Shown piece after piece: positions 44,501 to 57,040 of a DNA stretch of 64,000 nt. This DNA is from Cladopsammia gracilis. Its lineage: Eukaryota; Cnidaria; Anthozoa; Scleractinia; Dendrophylliidae. The translations under genes were made by a program, and so were the position numbers. The notes below the pieces were generated by a model. It was not told the DNA's origin and did no database searches. It was given only the letters and a program-made list of their open reading frames with translations. Location of the stretch: positions 504,501-568,500 of the forward strand of contig JAJGOT010000157.1 in the NCBI GenBank assembly GCA_022457155.1, written 5' to 3'. Positions within the stretch are counted from its first letter, which is position 1. Every line of letters starts with the position of its first letter.

Positions 44501-47500
44501 AAAACAGTCATCAGCTTTGATTGGCAAGAATGTGTACACACTATATTTACATGTATGTTTAAAAGCTGTGATGCTGCTTTGGGCAGCAACCAAGAAACAG
44601 TATCAAGTTCACCAGTCCCCTGACTTACCTCTAACTTATGACTAGTGTTAAATTGCTTGTGAGTGACTTTTTAGAAATGCCTGTTAAAATTCTGTTGAAA
44701 TGTCATGAATGTTAGCCCATTTCTGGTGAAATGATTTGAGCTTTGTACATTTTTCATTAACCTTCTTTCATGTAACACCAAGAGCCATACATGTACATGT
44801 AGATATCCCAGTTTTACTGAAAAAAATCATTGCCCAAGTTTCTGACAGCGGTGCAAAGCAAGTCAGGTTTTAGCTTTCCTATTGGTTAGGATAGAAACTC
44901 TATCATTAATTATAAAATTCATCAATAATTCATAACAGTTATGACAAATCAATAGGTGGTATTTGAGTCACATGTACACCTCTGTAAACCCCAATACAAA
45001 TCAACTGAGTTGATGAATTATTAAACAGTAGAATTAACTTTTGATACAAACACCTGCTCAGCTAATTAGTATTCATTAACTTTTTATACAGTTCTCTACT
45101 CATTGTTTTATTTCATAAGTACGATAAAATATTTGCGTGTGATTTTTTTTGGCGTTTACAATGGCTTGCCTTCGGCTCACCATTGCAAACGCCCATACAG
45201 TTCTCCCGCTCATTATTTTTATCTACTACTAACAAACTATGCATTATTCACCAGTTCCCTCCCTCACTGCCACGAAATGGGTAGGGACTATTTTGAAAAC
45301 CTTGCGTTTCCTTTAGTCTCTAGGTTCCAATTGATTAATACCTCCCCTTGTCATCTTATTTAGTTAACTTGTAATATATAATACTTCTCTTGTAATAATT
45401 CTAAGTATGAGTCAATAAAAAGATTGTTGTTGTTGCAAGTTGGAACCATTACTTATCAGCTCCAAGACTTTATTAGCCTATTTTGTCTGCCAGTTAAAAA
45501 ATGGAGGCGTTGCCCAACACTAGCCTTGGCCTTTGGTTATTGATCTTCTCATCTTTAAATGAAGGTTGGTCATTTCATTTTTATTTGTTTTATCTGACAC
45601 GTTTTTTGCTGTGTAGCGGAAACATCCTTCAGCTGAAATGGTTATGCTGTACAGAGTATTCTTGACTAATGAGCGTGCTGCATTGGCTGAAGAAAGAAAG
45701 AAAGCAAAAGGTAATTAAATGAAAACAATATGCTCTTGTTTATCCCAGCTGTGTCATTCTAATAAACCCTGGCTAAGTGGGTCTCATGTGCTCCAAGCAT
45801 GACTTTAACCCTGCTGTGCCTATCAACAATACTGAGTCTCGCAGTGAGCATATAATTCACATTCATTGTAGTAGCTATATGTGTGTAAAAAAGTAATACA
45901 AATTATGGCTGTCAGTCACTTATTTCCTCAAATGATTATGATTCTTTAAGGTTACTCCTAAAAGTGCTTTGGAAACAAATTCGTAAATGTGCCAGTTTCA
46001 AGAGTAATATGACAAACTATACATCAATAGAAAGCTTAACATAGTTTTAGATAAAAATATAATTTTAGCAACTTTTCTGTTACGAAATTGCCAGGAGCCG
46101 ATAAACTGCCAGACGACTGAGGGCATGTTCATTTGAATTTATCAGGTATTGAATAGCTGCACATTGTAATTCATTGTGTGTGGCAAAATAATAAAAAATA
46201 AAATAATAAAAAAATAAAGGATCCATCAACAAAACCTTGTCAGGCTCAGGGTGTTCATTAGGCATCGGAGATCAGAGAATTCCCTGCCTACTATGCAGAA
46301 TTCTCTGGCTAAATTTCGATGGCAATATGTAGCTATCTTTGCTCTTTCATAATATTATCCTGTTACTTTACACTGTTCTCCTGCTACTACAATTCTTAAT
46401 GAAAACCCTGCAGGCTGTTTTGATATTCTGATTGGTTAGCAATATCTACCACTAAAGTTGGAGTAGATATAAACTTGTGAGACATGTTGTGTAAATGGTT
46501 GCCATGGAAAAAATATTTTAAATATCAAAATTTCCTGTTGCTATTTTGTTAGTGTTTTGGCCACATTTCACAGAAATCCTTTAAATCTACCTACAGTGTA
46601 CATGTACCCTATAAAGTCAATTGAACAATCCTTGGTCATTTGGCGGTTTAACAGTTCCTGACTGTTGTTGCTAAAAGTATATTTGTATTGAAGACTATAT
46701 TAAGCTTTCTAATGATATATTCATCATAATTACATAGTTTGTCATATTACTCTTGAAACTGGCACATGTACGAATACAGACGCCCACGTCCATGTAGGTC
46801 AGGAGTACCCTTAAGAGAAAAAAAAAAAAACAATTATTGGCAGATTACAATGTATTTCCTTTTAGGGTTGGAGGGTATAATTATTGTTTCTGTAAACTTG
46901 TTTTTTAACTGTAAGCTATGCTGTTTAAGTTTTCTGTTGATTTTCAGAAAATCCCATGGAGTGTCTAAGTGAAATGAAAGAAAACTCCCATAAAGAGATT
47001 ACAAGTAGTTTTACATCAACAGAGACTTCTAAGAAGGATTTGCTTTCTTCAGAACATTCATCTTCTTTAGTGACTTCAACCACAGAAAATGATTTTGTCA
47101 GCAGTATGAAAAATACTGTTTCAGAAGCGTCGTCAAAAATATCCTCTCTTTTAAACATTAATATATCACCGCCACTAAAGAATTCCTTTACAAACTCTCT
47201 ATCACCCAAGTCTGGAATTTCCTCTTCGTCGTTGCCACTTTCAACAAGAACAAATTCATCACTTATTGCCAATTCAACCAACAATCATGTGTCTAGTTCA
47301 TCTCCTCAAGAAATTTCAAGCAAACACACTGCACAACTTGTGAACAATTCTGTTGATCACAGCTTGGCTGGAGAGGATTTCAGCATTTCTGTAGATCCTT
47401 TGGCTGATCAACCAATGGATACTGAATCAGAAAAAGAAGATGTGACTGCAACTTTGGCTTTACTTAATTCAATGGCTTCTGAACTGGACGAGGTGTTAGA

Positions 47501-47519
47501 TGTTGAGGGTACACTGTGA
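38509..47519 (+). CDS. BICRA: BICRA/GLTSCR1-like subunit of the non-canonical BAF complex, eight coding exons
   Basis: Exons are 38509-38549, 38704-38740, 40756-42903, 43448-43545, 43761-43909, 44301-44395, 45617-45710 and 46948-47519. They sum to 3234 bases, 1077 residues, with matching GT-AG phases throughout. The N-terminus MDDGSARCLLDVINDPNALQ matches the MDDEDGRCLLDVICDPQALN start I recall for human GLTSCR1. Residues 27-742 are one exon, Ser/Thr/Pro-rich then strongly Gln-rich. The conserved GLTSCR1 domain is about residues 785-890: AVLRPDFKTPF, LTPYHVSYDPSP, VSTQLVKRSQKMMEKHRQLL and HPSAEMVMLYRVFL, then ERAALAEERKKAKENP. The family anchors ncBAF (GBAF) SWI/SNF remodellers with BRD9 in the nucleus. 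The Ser-rich C-terminus ends at 47517. BICRA and its paralog BICRAL split in vertebrates, so this is probably the single pre-duplication gene. The 3' UTR runs to roughly 48450. Confidence 0.92.
38898..39293. mobile_element. Homopolymer-capped MITE, diverged copy 5 in a BICRA-like intron
   Basis: The right end is TGGGAGTACG followed by a C-run and GGG, as in the other copies. The left end has GTGGGGGTGTGCCGCT, mirrored by AGCGGCACATACC near the right end. The ladder unit is TACCCTATTCTAGACC, repeated five to six times and different from the other subfamilies. I could not read a clean target duplication. It lies in intron 2 of the BICRA-like gene. Confidence 0.6.
39395..39560. repeat. 29-30 bp minisatellite, about five copies
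   Basis: Units of CTGCTGCTAGTGTCTGTGCT plus GTGTATGTG repeat in BICRA-like intron 2, next to the diverged MITE. Confidence 0.85.
45950..46810. mobile_element. TTAA-flanked element, 861 bp, in a BICRA-like intron
   Basis: TTAA is duplicated at 45946-45949 and 46811-46814. The ends are GGTTACTCCT and AGGAGTACCC. Long imperfect inverted arms share TGTGCCAGTTTCAAGAGTAA and then ATATGACAAACT, about 100 bp in from each end. The pattern fits piggyBac or Kolobok-type elements; the GG-start favours Kolobok slightly. No transposase is present. Confidence 0.7.
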
Positions 47520-48489
47520 AGATGGATATAGTATTTAGAAGGCTCTCAGAGTATGCAAATTATGCAACCCATCATCCAATTAACTGGGTGAAAGCACAGG
47601 GTAACAATAGGCCAGTTTTTAATTCAGTTCATTTTGTTCCAAACAGAAGAATAGAGGTGAGGCTTAGTGGAATAAAACAAGTGTTACTTGAAACTAGCCT
47701 ATTGCATGTTAGATTACCATTCTGTATTTTTGCAATCAAATTTAGTGAGACCTTGTTACACTGTAATAGATGGCCGCCCTTGGCTATTTGATGAGTTGAT
47801 GAGTTGTGGTAACAAAGTAAGGGGAGATTGCTTGAACATTACTGCTAAGTTTAAAACCTTACCTCTACACATAGCTTTACCCAGATCTGTGGAGGAGTTA
47901 ATGTGGGTTTTTAGGTCAGTGTTGCACTAGGAAATGTTCCATGCAATTTATCTTGCAACAAAAAAGTGGTAAGTTGAATAACAGAATTCTCGCTACCTTT
48001 TGTGATATACCGGTACTCCAGAAACCGTTTGACAACACAAAAAGTACATGAAATGTCCATTGCAGGAGTAGATAATTTCTTTGTGCAGCTAGTCTTGCAA
48101 TCTTGTTGCAATACATGTTGCACCAACATTGCATAGTGCAGTGCAATACAAGTCAGTTTTCTGTATAAAAAAGTACTCTTTAATGATGCCATTCTCCTTC
48201 ATTTTCTACTGTTTTGCTATTTGATATACACACTAGCTATTATGTACATATACTCTTTCTAAGAAAAGACCTGTTACAAGGCAATGACAAATTACAAAGT
48301 TGGTGCAGTAGACTCTAGTTGTTTTCAAGAATCTTCTGTGAAGATTATCGGCAGTCACACTGGTGAATAATGGAATTTTGTGCTTTTGTATATCTATTTA
48401 TAATGTATATGATATTTCCTATGAAAATATATTAATATATTATTCTCTGCTTACATTTCTTGGTTCTGATTGTATACAAACCTGGTGTC

Positions 48490-49343
48490 AGGGCACTCCC
48501 TTGGACAGACTTGTTAGTTAGGGGCACTCCCTTGGACAGACTTGTTAGTTAGGGGCACTCCCTTAGTTAGACTTGTTAGTTAGGGGCACTCGCTTGGACA
48601 GACTTGTTAGTGGAGGGTGTCAGGGGCACTCGCTTGGACAGACTTGTTAGTGGAGGGTGTCAGGGGCACTCGCTTGGACAGACTTGTTAGTGGAGGGTGT
48701 CAGGGGCACTCGCTTGGACAGACTTGTTAGTGGAGGGTGTCAGGGGCACTCCCTTGGACAGACTTGTTAGTGGAGGGTGTCAGGGGCACTCGCTTGGACA
48801 GACTTGTTAGTGGAGGGTGTCAGGGGCACTCCCTTGGACAGACTTGTTAGTGGAGGGTGTCAGGGGCACTCGCTTGGACAGACTTGTTAGTGGAGGGTGT
48901 CAGGGGCACTCCCTTGGACAGACTTGTTAGTGGAGGGTGTCAGGGGCACTCCCTTGGACAGACTTGTTAGTGGAGGGTGTCAGGGGCACTCCCTTGGACA
49001 GACTTGTTAGTGGAGGGTGTCAGGGGCACTCCCTTGGACAGACTTGTTAGTGGAGGGTGTCAGGGGCACTCCCTTGGACAGACTTGTTAGTGGAGGGTGT
49101 CAGGGGCACTCCCTTGGACAGACTTGTTAGTGGAGGGTGTCAGGGGCACTCCCTTGGACAGACTTGTTAGTGGAGGGTGTCAGGGGCACTCCCTTGGACA
49201 GACTTGTTAGTGGAGGGTGTCAGGGGCACTCCCTTGGACAGACTTGTTAGTGGAGGGTGTCAGGGGCACTCCCTTGGACAGACTTGTTAGTGGAGGGTGT
49301 CAGGGGCACTCCCTTGGACAGACTTGTTAGTGGAGGGTGTCAG
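48490..49343. repeat. 40-bp minisatellite, about 18 copies, with three 31-bp leader copies
   Basis: The main unit is GACTTGTTAGTGGAGGGTGT plus CAGGGGCACTCCCTTGGACA. The first three copies lack the GGAGGGTGTCAGG part and are about 31 bp. A single C/G variant (CTCCCTTGG versus CTCGCTTGG) marks copies, with G copies at the left and uniform C copies at the right. It lies about 1 kb beyond the BICRA-like stop codon. Confidence 0.95.
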
Positions 49344-50197
49344 GTTACAACTTATGGCAAAAGCTTCACCAAGGAGCCTGTTAAAACCCTTATTGCTTTT
49401 GGGGCGTGGTTAAAATTTTTACTACAAAGAGATACCCCCATAAAAAAACGATGCCTATGATAAAACTAAACATTGAAAATCCAAAGTGATACCAAACTAT
49501 AAAGGACGATGAGGCATATGGAGAAATTCCCAAGGAATAAATTCAGATTCGAATAATTTATGTTGACGGTTTGTTCTGCTGTTCCATTCTATCAGATCCT
49601 CAGATAGTGGGGGCGAGCAAAACGTTGGAGGAGGCCCCCTCCCCTCCCCTCCCCTCCCTCCTCAACTGAGATGGTATGGCCGATACAGCAGCACCACATT
49701 TTCTTTAGAAACAAACTCCTTTTCCCCTCCATCTAACGTTTATTTTCGGGCTCACTTTTTCCTTTTCGCTCGCTCCCACCATTTGACGCTTTAAAAATGC
49801 AGTCGATCGAGCCCTTTGTACCAATACCCGGGGGTAATTTACCTCCTCCTACGAAGTCAGCATTGGGGTGTTGGGATCAATACCAGAAGGAGGGTCACTG
49901 AGGGATAGCACTGATGACGTCATTTGAAATTGAGGTTGAAAATCAGCCCTTGGCCCACTGACCGTTAGTTTCACAAAGAGGTTTGAGGAACTTCGTCACG
50001 TGATTAAATTTTTGTTGACTGCAAGTCTACTGCAAAACAGCCTGTGAATAGTGCCATTTCACGAGTTACACAAAAAATACCTAAGCAGTCAAGTTCGATG
50101 CAAGAGTGACAAAGAAAAAGAACGGAAGGAAGAAACCCCGAGCTCTGACGAGCTCTTGGACAATTTAAAAGACTAGTCAAATGGAAGGACATTAAGC

Positions 50198-51102
50198 ATG
50201 CAGATGATGAAACTCACAGCTAATGCAGTTCATGAAATTGATTGCCTCAAAACACACATTGAGAAGGGATGCCTTTCTGGTATCCCGTCTCGCAGTGTCT
50301 CTGAGAGAAATGAAAATTTACATGAAAACTTACGACGTATTGTAGCAAGGAGTTGCTTGGGCGTTGAGTCTGCCCTTGCCTTGTTGGCAATTTTTTTTAA
50401 TTACTGGAATGAACGTAGGAATGGTGAGTTTCGTAAGGGTGTTGTGAAGCTAATTTCATCCTTATTCCTATGCCACAAAACTTCGACAAAGACCTTTGGA
50501 AGCAACAACTGAGGTATTTGGGTTGTGTGGCAAGGTCAATGTTCTACGGAAATCAGGAGGGATTACTCGCACTTTCTCAGTGCAAGTAGTGATGCTTTTG
50601 AATTGCATTCTCATTTTGAGAAACCTGAAGTATGCGGATCACAGACTTTGTATAATGTTTTGACTAAAGGTCTGAACTTTTTATTAATAGACAAACAACT
50701 GAAAGAGATGAGTGATTATGTCTTGCTCACTGGCACTGTTTAGCAATGAGCAATACCCTGTCACAGCTGCACAGGAAAGCAGAGAAAGCTTAAAGCAAGT
50801 GTCACTGGAATATGCATGGCCTTCAGCTATGTCAACATCCACTAGGATTTCAATGTGGGACAGCTTTTCAGTTCTTTGCTTTGCTTTCTGGCATCTCAAA
50901 CTTGCTGTCACAACTGAAAGAGAAATCCAGTGACGAGTACAGTGAAGTTCTAAATCATCTGTCTTCTTTGGGAATCACTGCACAACCAGACCATGTAAAG
51001 AATGATGTCAAGTGTTTACGTATGAAGCTGAGTGATGAATTGCTTGAAAATGCAGCAGAGTACCAAGTATTAGTGGTATTTTCAGATATTAACTTCTCAT
51101 AG
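50198..51102 (+). pseudogene. Decayed fragments of a cnidarian repeat-borne protein, N-terminal part
   Basis: A frame at 50198-50512 includes HIEKGCLSGIPSRSVSERNE, then LHENLRRIVARSCLGVESAL and LALLAIFFNYWNERR. I recall similar GCLSDIPxxxGTxRNERLHR text in multi-copy predicted proteins of corals and Hydra. A second frame, 50812-51102, runs on in a different phase to a region ending VLVVFSDINFS. The shifts mean it is no longer one reading frame. Family function is unknown to me; transposon origin is possible because of the copy number. Confidence 0.4.
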
Positions 51103-51877
51103 GAAGCTGCTAACTTCAAAAGAGAGGACTATTTCAGAGGTGAGGAACTTACATGTAAGTTTTCTGCTTTATAGTCAAGTTGTCTGAAGATAGGCTGATA
51201 TGGCTATGTGAACATTCCGAGCGAAGCAAGGTTTTATTATTATTATGATATCTCCTTTAACTTTATGCCACATTACAACATAGTAGCCGAGCCCATTCCT
51301 TGGGCCTAGGGCTAAAATGAGGTAGAAGTCTACTTAGAAGAAGACTTAAGAAGTCTTATTATTATTTACTCCATTTTTTATTATTACATACGTTTTTTGA
51401 AGTTAACAAGATAAGAAAAAGAAAATGGAGAAGGGCAAGATATAGGTAAACTAATTATATGCCCTATAACTAAATAACAATTTTTTTTTAAGAAAAAGGG
51501 AAAACACACTACTAAGAAAGGAATAGAATCATAGAAGTAATATAGCTGTTACAAGATTGGTGAGACAGTGATTAATACTAAGCAAAATAGTATTGGTAAA
51601 GTGCTCTTTTGAATTGTTGTTTAGTTTGCTTTTTGCGTATGGATATTGGAATATCATTCCAGTTATAGCAATTTACAAACAATTATTCCAGTAATAGCAT
51701 CCAATAATTGTTGGAAGCAAAGTTCATTCATTTAATCGTATCATACATGTACTAGCCCAGGTAAAGTTTCATGAAAAATATATTGATTTATTTCTATATA
51801 ATATAATAATATAAATTATATGTTATGAAGGGTGTTGCTGGTTGCCCTGCAACAACAGTACAAATGACATCACTTGC

Positions 51878-51960
51878 CCTCGTGGCCGGTTGGCTATGAC
51901 GCCAGACAATGAATCCATCACAGACTCGCCCCTTCAGTTCAAATCCTGTCAACTAACACA
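51878..51960 (+). repeat. tRNA-like sequence, probable SINE head
   Basis: GTGGCCGGTTGGCTATGACG resembles a Pol III box A region and, about 45 bases on, AGTTCAAATCC fits the box B consensus. The arms do not fold into a full cloverleaf by eye, so this is better read as a tRNA-derived SINE than a functional tRNA gene. Confidence 0.4.
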
Positions 51961-52216
51961 TTTTTCCTTTTATTTTATAACTTGACGAAAACCGTGTTAT
52001 CATTTTTTTTTTCAATCAAGTAGTGAGAAATAACTTCATTTTTTAAGGGTACTTAAGGTGACATGGCCGCTTATGGCTTCTTGTATGACTCACAGAATAA
52101 ACCAATGTACTGCCACCCTTAGCTCCAGAAGGTCTTTCTTGTCATTTTTTTAATTTCTAGTTTATTTGTTCATATCACCCGAGCCATAAAGGATACTATT
52201 ACCTTATTGAAGTTTT

Positions 52217-52633
52217 GTGGCACCTCACTTGCTAACCCTGGCTGCAATAAAGATTATCCGACTGTCTGTTGTTATCTTCACTTCCCTGATGTACATTCCA
52301 GTTGTTCCTGTTGTGTCAAATGATGCTGGGAGTGGGACTTTTCATTCATTACTTCAAACATCAGGTGAAAATACCAACGGTGATCCGGTTGAGCCGAGCA
52401 CCTCTAGTGGCATCATTAAGGGCACTAAAGATTCTAACTGCAACTGTCATAGAGGCCAGGCCAAAAATGTCGATCCAGACAGAAAGTTATGCTTACAGAT
52501 AGTTGGATGTATGCCATCAAGGTGCATGTGCTATATCAACATGAAGGGTTGTAGTTTCAAGTGTCATTGTTCTCACTTTGACAATCTGTATCGAACCTCG
52601 GATAATGCTAAAGCCTCCTACACCCTAACATGA
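52217..52633 (+). pseudogene. Decayed Cys-rich C-terminal fragment of the same repeat-borne family
   Basis: The frame includes SNCNCHRGQAKNVDPDRKLC, then CMPSRCMCYINMKGCSFKCH and CSHFDN. The spacing of cysteines resembles the CRCG-RCPCY-C-CxCxxCxNP metal-binding tail of the cnidarian family suggested at 50198. It lies on the same strand about 1.1 kb downstream, consistent with remnants of one ancestral reading frame. Confidence 0.4.
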
Positions 52634-52845
52634 TTGAGGCAGCCATCAAGACTGAAAGTTCACAAGGTCAGAATTGATGCTGAATTTCTTTTGTCAAAGA
52701 ATGTTACCCCTTTGTTGGGCTGGAGTGATTTTGAAAGTATGATATTTGATTGTCTTGTAGATCATATATCTCCAAAGACATTAACTTGGATGCCCCAAAC
52801 TGCTCTTTCAGTCAGTTTCCCGTGGGTAGCCCGCCCCATCCCCCT

Positions 52846-52879
<34 letters not shown>

Positions 52880-54250
52880 TACTTCAGTTGAGATGAGATG
52901 TTGAATACGTCTTGTCAAACGTTAGTCTCAGAGGACCACCTGCAACAACTACTGACAGGACTGAATGACTGATTGGGATCTTGCAATGGGGTCAAATTAT
53001 TTTAACTTTAAATACCAAGTCAATTACAACATCTTTAGTTTCACTTGCCAGTGAAACTTTAAAACAAAGATATATCACTTTTAAAAGTTTAATTTGATAA
53101 AAATTCAAAAGACACTTGTATCCCTAAAAAAGGGTTTTTCCGTTTCACAACTACCCTTTGTATGACTTAACTCTAAGACTTATTTGAAAGGTGGGTTGAA
53201 GCTCTTTGTTACCCTACAATATTTAAAATGTAGAAAAGTAACCGTATATCCGACGTGTTCCAATGTTCAACTTACAAACTAACTTGGTCAAACTATACAT
53301 CTTTTTTATATCTGAAAACTTGCACAGTATGTTATCTTAACAACGCTTGCTAAGCACCAGCAAATCCTAAATCATCATCAATATCCTCATCAATATCCTC
53401 ATCGCTATCATCATCTCCTTTACTCTGTTAATACTATTGACACAGTTGTCTTGTTATGTACAAGCCTCTGTGCAGGGAAGACCATTGCTAACACAAGAGC
53501 AGCGTTGTGTTCCACACGATCCTTTGCAGCCACAGCATATAAGTTTCATGACAGTCTGGGGCAGGTACCTGATCAGTCTAGTATATCTCCAGTTGGCTGT
53601 CCTTCAACTGCCAACCTTGGCCGTCAGAGCTTGCTCCAATTGCAGTTCTAGGGAGGGCAAGCTTCCAGAGGAAGGCCTGATAGTTTGCGCGCCTGAGGTG
53701 GTTTGCCAGAGCTGCTGTTGTCAGTAAAAGCTGTTGCGACTGCAGGTTTTTGTTCTTGCGGGACAATTTGAGGCAATCTGATACTGAGGCACTTATGGTC
53801 AAACTATTTTAACTTGTTCAAATCTTCTACTCTAGGAGACACTCACACCAAGACTGCCAACAGTTCGCCTTGAAACTGGATTCAATTGCACAATATCAAG
53901 AGCTTTCTTCTTTCCTTTTCTAGCAAACGCACTAAGACTAGTGCAACCAGTCATAGTACGCATGCTCGGAAGCGCTTGTCTTATCTCTGAGCCAAGCTTT
54001 TCACATACCCGATGGTTCGGACAAGGCGGGATATGCTCCTAGTGCCACTGATTAACGTTATTTCAGCGTGAATGACTACTTGGTAATAGCATGACTACTT
54101 AGTAATAGCAGGCAGGTACTTCTACATCTGTGCCGATGTCTATTTCGAGACGCGTGACTCGCATGAAGAAGCATCCTTGCATCAACTTTAATTTTATTGA
54201 TTACTACAAAAATCCATGACTGCGCTTGCAGTAACTGTAATAAATAAAAA

Positions 54251-56482
54251 ATGATAAAAAATTATCTTTATTGTTCGGGCGACACCGCCGCCTACAAATT
54301 CTATCGGAACAAAGTGTTGATGCTCACGCGAATTAGTAAAAAGATGTATTTTCACAAATATTTTGAAGAAAACTTTACCAATACCAAAAAAATGTGGGAG
54401 GGCATCAACAGTCTTTTAGGCCGGAAAAACAAAGTTCATAAAGATATAATCTCTCTTAAATGCCCGAGTAGCAATCTAATGTCACAAAATCCCTCTGAGT
54501 TTCCTGACATAATGAATAAATACTTTTCTTCAATAGGACATAACCTGGCTTCCAAAATGCCAAACTCACCAAAGCAATTTACCGATTATCTACCAAAGTT
54601 AGACTTTGCTAGTTCATTCTTTTTTAACCCTGTATCTCCTTCTGAAATTGATTCTGAAATAATGACTATTCAACTAAATAAGGCACACGGGCTGTATTCA
54701 TTTCCTACCCGCATTCTAAGATCGGCTAAACATATTATAAGCCAACCTCTATCTATGCTTATCAATAAATCAATTGAATGTGGAACCTACCCATCTAAAT
54801 TAAAGCTTGCCAAAGTAATTCCAATTTACAAAAGTGGCGATGAATCTGACCCCTCCAATTATAGACCGATATCGCTTCTCTCCATTTTTAACCGTATCTT
54901 TGAAAAGATGATGTATAATCGCCTCAAGTCATTTATTGAAAAAAGCAATATTCTCCACGATTCACAATATGGTTTTCGTGAAAAAAGGTCTACTGAGCAT
55001 GCTATTTTAGACATAATTAATGAAATTGAAACTAACATGGATAAGAAGTTGTACTCATGTGGTGTGTTCATTGACTTACAAAAAGCCTTTGACACAGTAA
55101 ATCACTCAATATTATTAAGAAAATTAAATCATTATGGAGTACGTGGAATAATTAATGATTGGTTTGCATCATACCTAGTGGGTCGTCAACAAACAACACA
55201 AATTGGTCCCAAAAACATATCCAAAAAAGAAGTAGTGTTATCAGGTGTCCCACAGGGATCGGTCCTAGGACCCTTACTATTCCTTATTTATATTAATGAT
55301 ATATCTAACAGCTCTGATAAACTGAAGTTCTACTTATTTGCTGATGATACTAATTTGTTATATGCTGACAAAAATCTCAAATCGCTCGAATCTACAGTTA
55401 ATGCAGAAATTTCTCGGGTTTATAATTGGTTAATCGCAAATAAATTATCACTAAATATAAAGAAATCTAACTTTGTCATTTTTAGACCAAGACAAAAAAA
55501 GTTAAATCACCAAGTCAACCTGAAAGTGTTTGACCATCATAACAACTCGTTCATTTCTTTAGAATGCAAAAATTATGTCAAATATCTAGGTGTGCTTATT
55601 GATGAAAATCTTTCTTGGAAATACCATATCGCTCACATCGCTTCAAAAATAAGTAAAACAATTGGCATCATTGCCAGCCTGAGACACTTTGTACCCCTGA
55701 ATACTTTACACCACATATACATATCTCTTATTCAGCCCTACTTATTGTATGGCATAGTCGCTTGGGGCCAAGCTGCTAAAACTTACAAAAACAAAATTCT
55801 CATTCTTCAAAAACGCGCCCTCCGCCTCATGTTCTTTGGTGACTATAATTCTCATGCAGTACCTTATTTTGCCTCCTCTGGCTTTCTTCCCTTAGATCTA
55901 CTGTACTTTAAATCCGTTGCTATTCTAATGCATGATATATCTAACAGTTTAACACCTACTAACATATCTAACTTATTTGCTTCCCAATCTAATATTCATT
56001 CATATAATACAAGATCATCTTCAAGAGGTGACTATTATGTTAAACACTCAAGGTTAGATAAACAAATTAAGTCTTTTTCAAGATATGGTGTAAAAGTCTG
56101 GAATAGCTTACCGTGTGAAATGCGTCAAATGTCCAAAAATAACTTTAAAATCAATGTCCACGACACTTTACTCCGAATACTTTCAGAAGAAAATGATTAT
56201 ATTGATTTACCCGACTTAATAACAAAAATTTCCTGAAAACTTGGCCTTCTTATATTTGCAATGTTCATGATTGTAAACTTAATTAAATTGAATTTATTTA
56301 TATTTATTTGTTTATTTATTTAACTACTGTTTTTCTCTAGTCTTTCTTGTGTTCTGTCTGTATATGTATTACATACGTGTAACCACTGCCCGCCTCGACT
56401 AGCTAATCTGCTAACTGCGGGCAGTGGATATTGCTTTATGTAAAATTTGTGATTATTAATAAACAGTTGAACAGTTGAACAG
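54251..56482 (+). mobile_element. LINE copy, 5'-truncated, 661-codon intact reverse transcriptase frame
   Basis: One frame (54251-56236) carries the ORF2 linker (KMYFHKYFEENFTNTKKMWE), then reverse transcriptase blocks KVIPIYKSGDESDPSNYRPI, FIDLQKAFDTVNHSILL, SGVPQGSVLGPLLFLIYIND and FADDTNLLYAD. The C-terminal region has YVKYLGVLIDENLSWKYHI and LIQPYLLYGIVAWGQAA. There is no apurinic endonuclease upstream, so the copy is 5'-truncated near 54240. The 3' UTR ends in short TTGAACAG repeats near 56482, a tail type seen in CR1/L2-like elements. No frame break is present over 2 kb, implying a young insertion. Its C-terminal half is clearly related to the fragment at 62800-63700 and more distantly to the copy at 10510. 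Confidence 0.9.
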
Positions 56483-56829
56483 TACCCTCCGAAGCATTAC
56501 ACCATATCTGCGAGCTCAGAAAATCTATCGGGCACCCTGGCTGCTAGTGTCTACAGCATGGCTATGGTATCAATTATGACAACCGTTGTCGAATGAGATA
56601 AACTCGAGAAGCACTCAACTCCATCTTTCAGTAGCTTTGGTAGAACTGCTTTGCTCGTCTTCAGTTGGCTAATGAACCATCAGATGCAGCCAAAGACCAA
56701 GAGAGAGACCAAGCTCTTGAGTCGGCAGATTTCACAGGTCCATCTGGTGGCTTTGTCCAATGACTAGTAGGCAGGAGAATAGATTTCTGTCTGCTTTGAT
56801 TATAACATTCCTGACTCTTGCTGTTAAAG

Positions 56830-57040
56830 ACGTCTTCTTCTGGGTGTTACAAAGCTTTCCAGCTTCGGTTTAGGTAGGGTTTGAAAGAAACCAGTTGAAT
56901 TTGTGACCAATCTCTTTGCTACGAAGAGGTCAAAGCAGTCGTACCGCTTGTCTTTTGCCAGCAACAAGTCTTGCTTCATACTTTCACTGGCAACATATCC
57001 AGAGCTGATGTTAAGAATTTCTTCGAAGGTTCAAATAAAT
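56830..57040 (-). pseudogene. Fragment of another cnidarian repeat-borne protein
   Basis: On the minus strand a frame of about 65 codons reads FEEILNISSGYVASESMKQD, then LLLAKDKRYDCFDLFVAKRL and ends TPRRRRL before a stop. It is bounded by stops on both sides. The text looks like real protein rather than shadow coding, and I recall similar segments in multi-copy coral predicted proteins. No function is claimed. Confidence 0.35.

Larger units (their letters stand above)
49344..54240. other. Repeat-rich stretch after the minisatellite
   Basis: Contains the decayed fragments at 50198 and 52217 and the tRNA-like sequence at 51878. Between them are AT-rich sequence, a C-rich run at 49641-49660 and two overlapping frames at 53437-53727 with no recognisable family. 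Confidence 0.5.

Noticed and set aside
46495..46515. Second X-box-like sequence, GGTTGCCATGGAAAA
   Set aside because: It lies inside the TTAA-flanked element in an intron, so it more likely reflects transposon sequence than a promoter.
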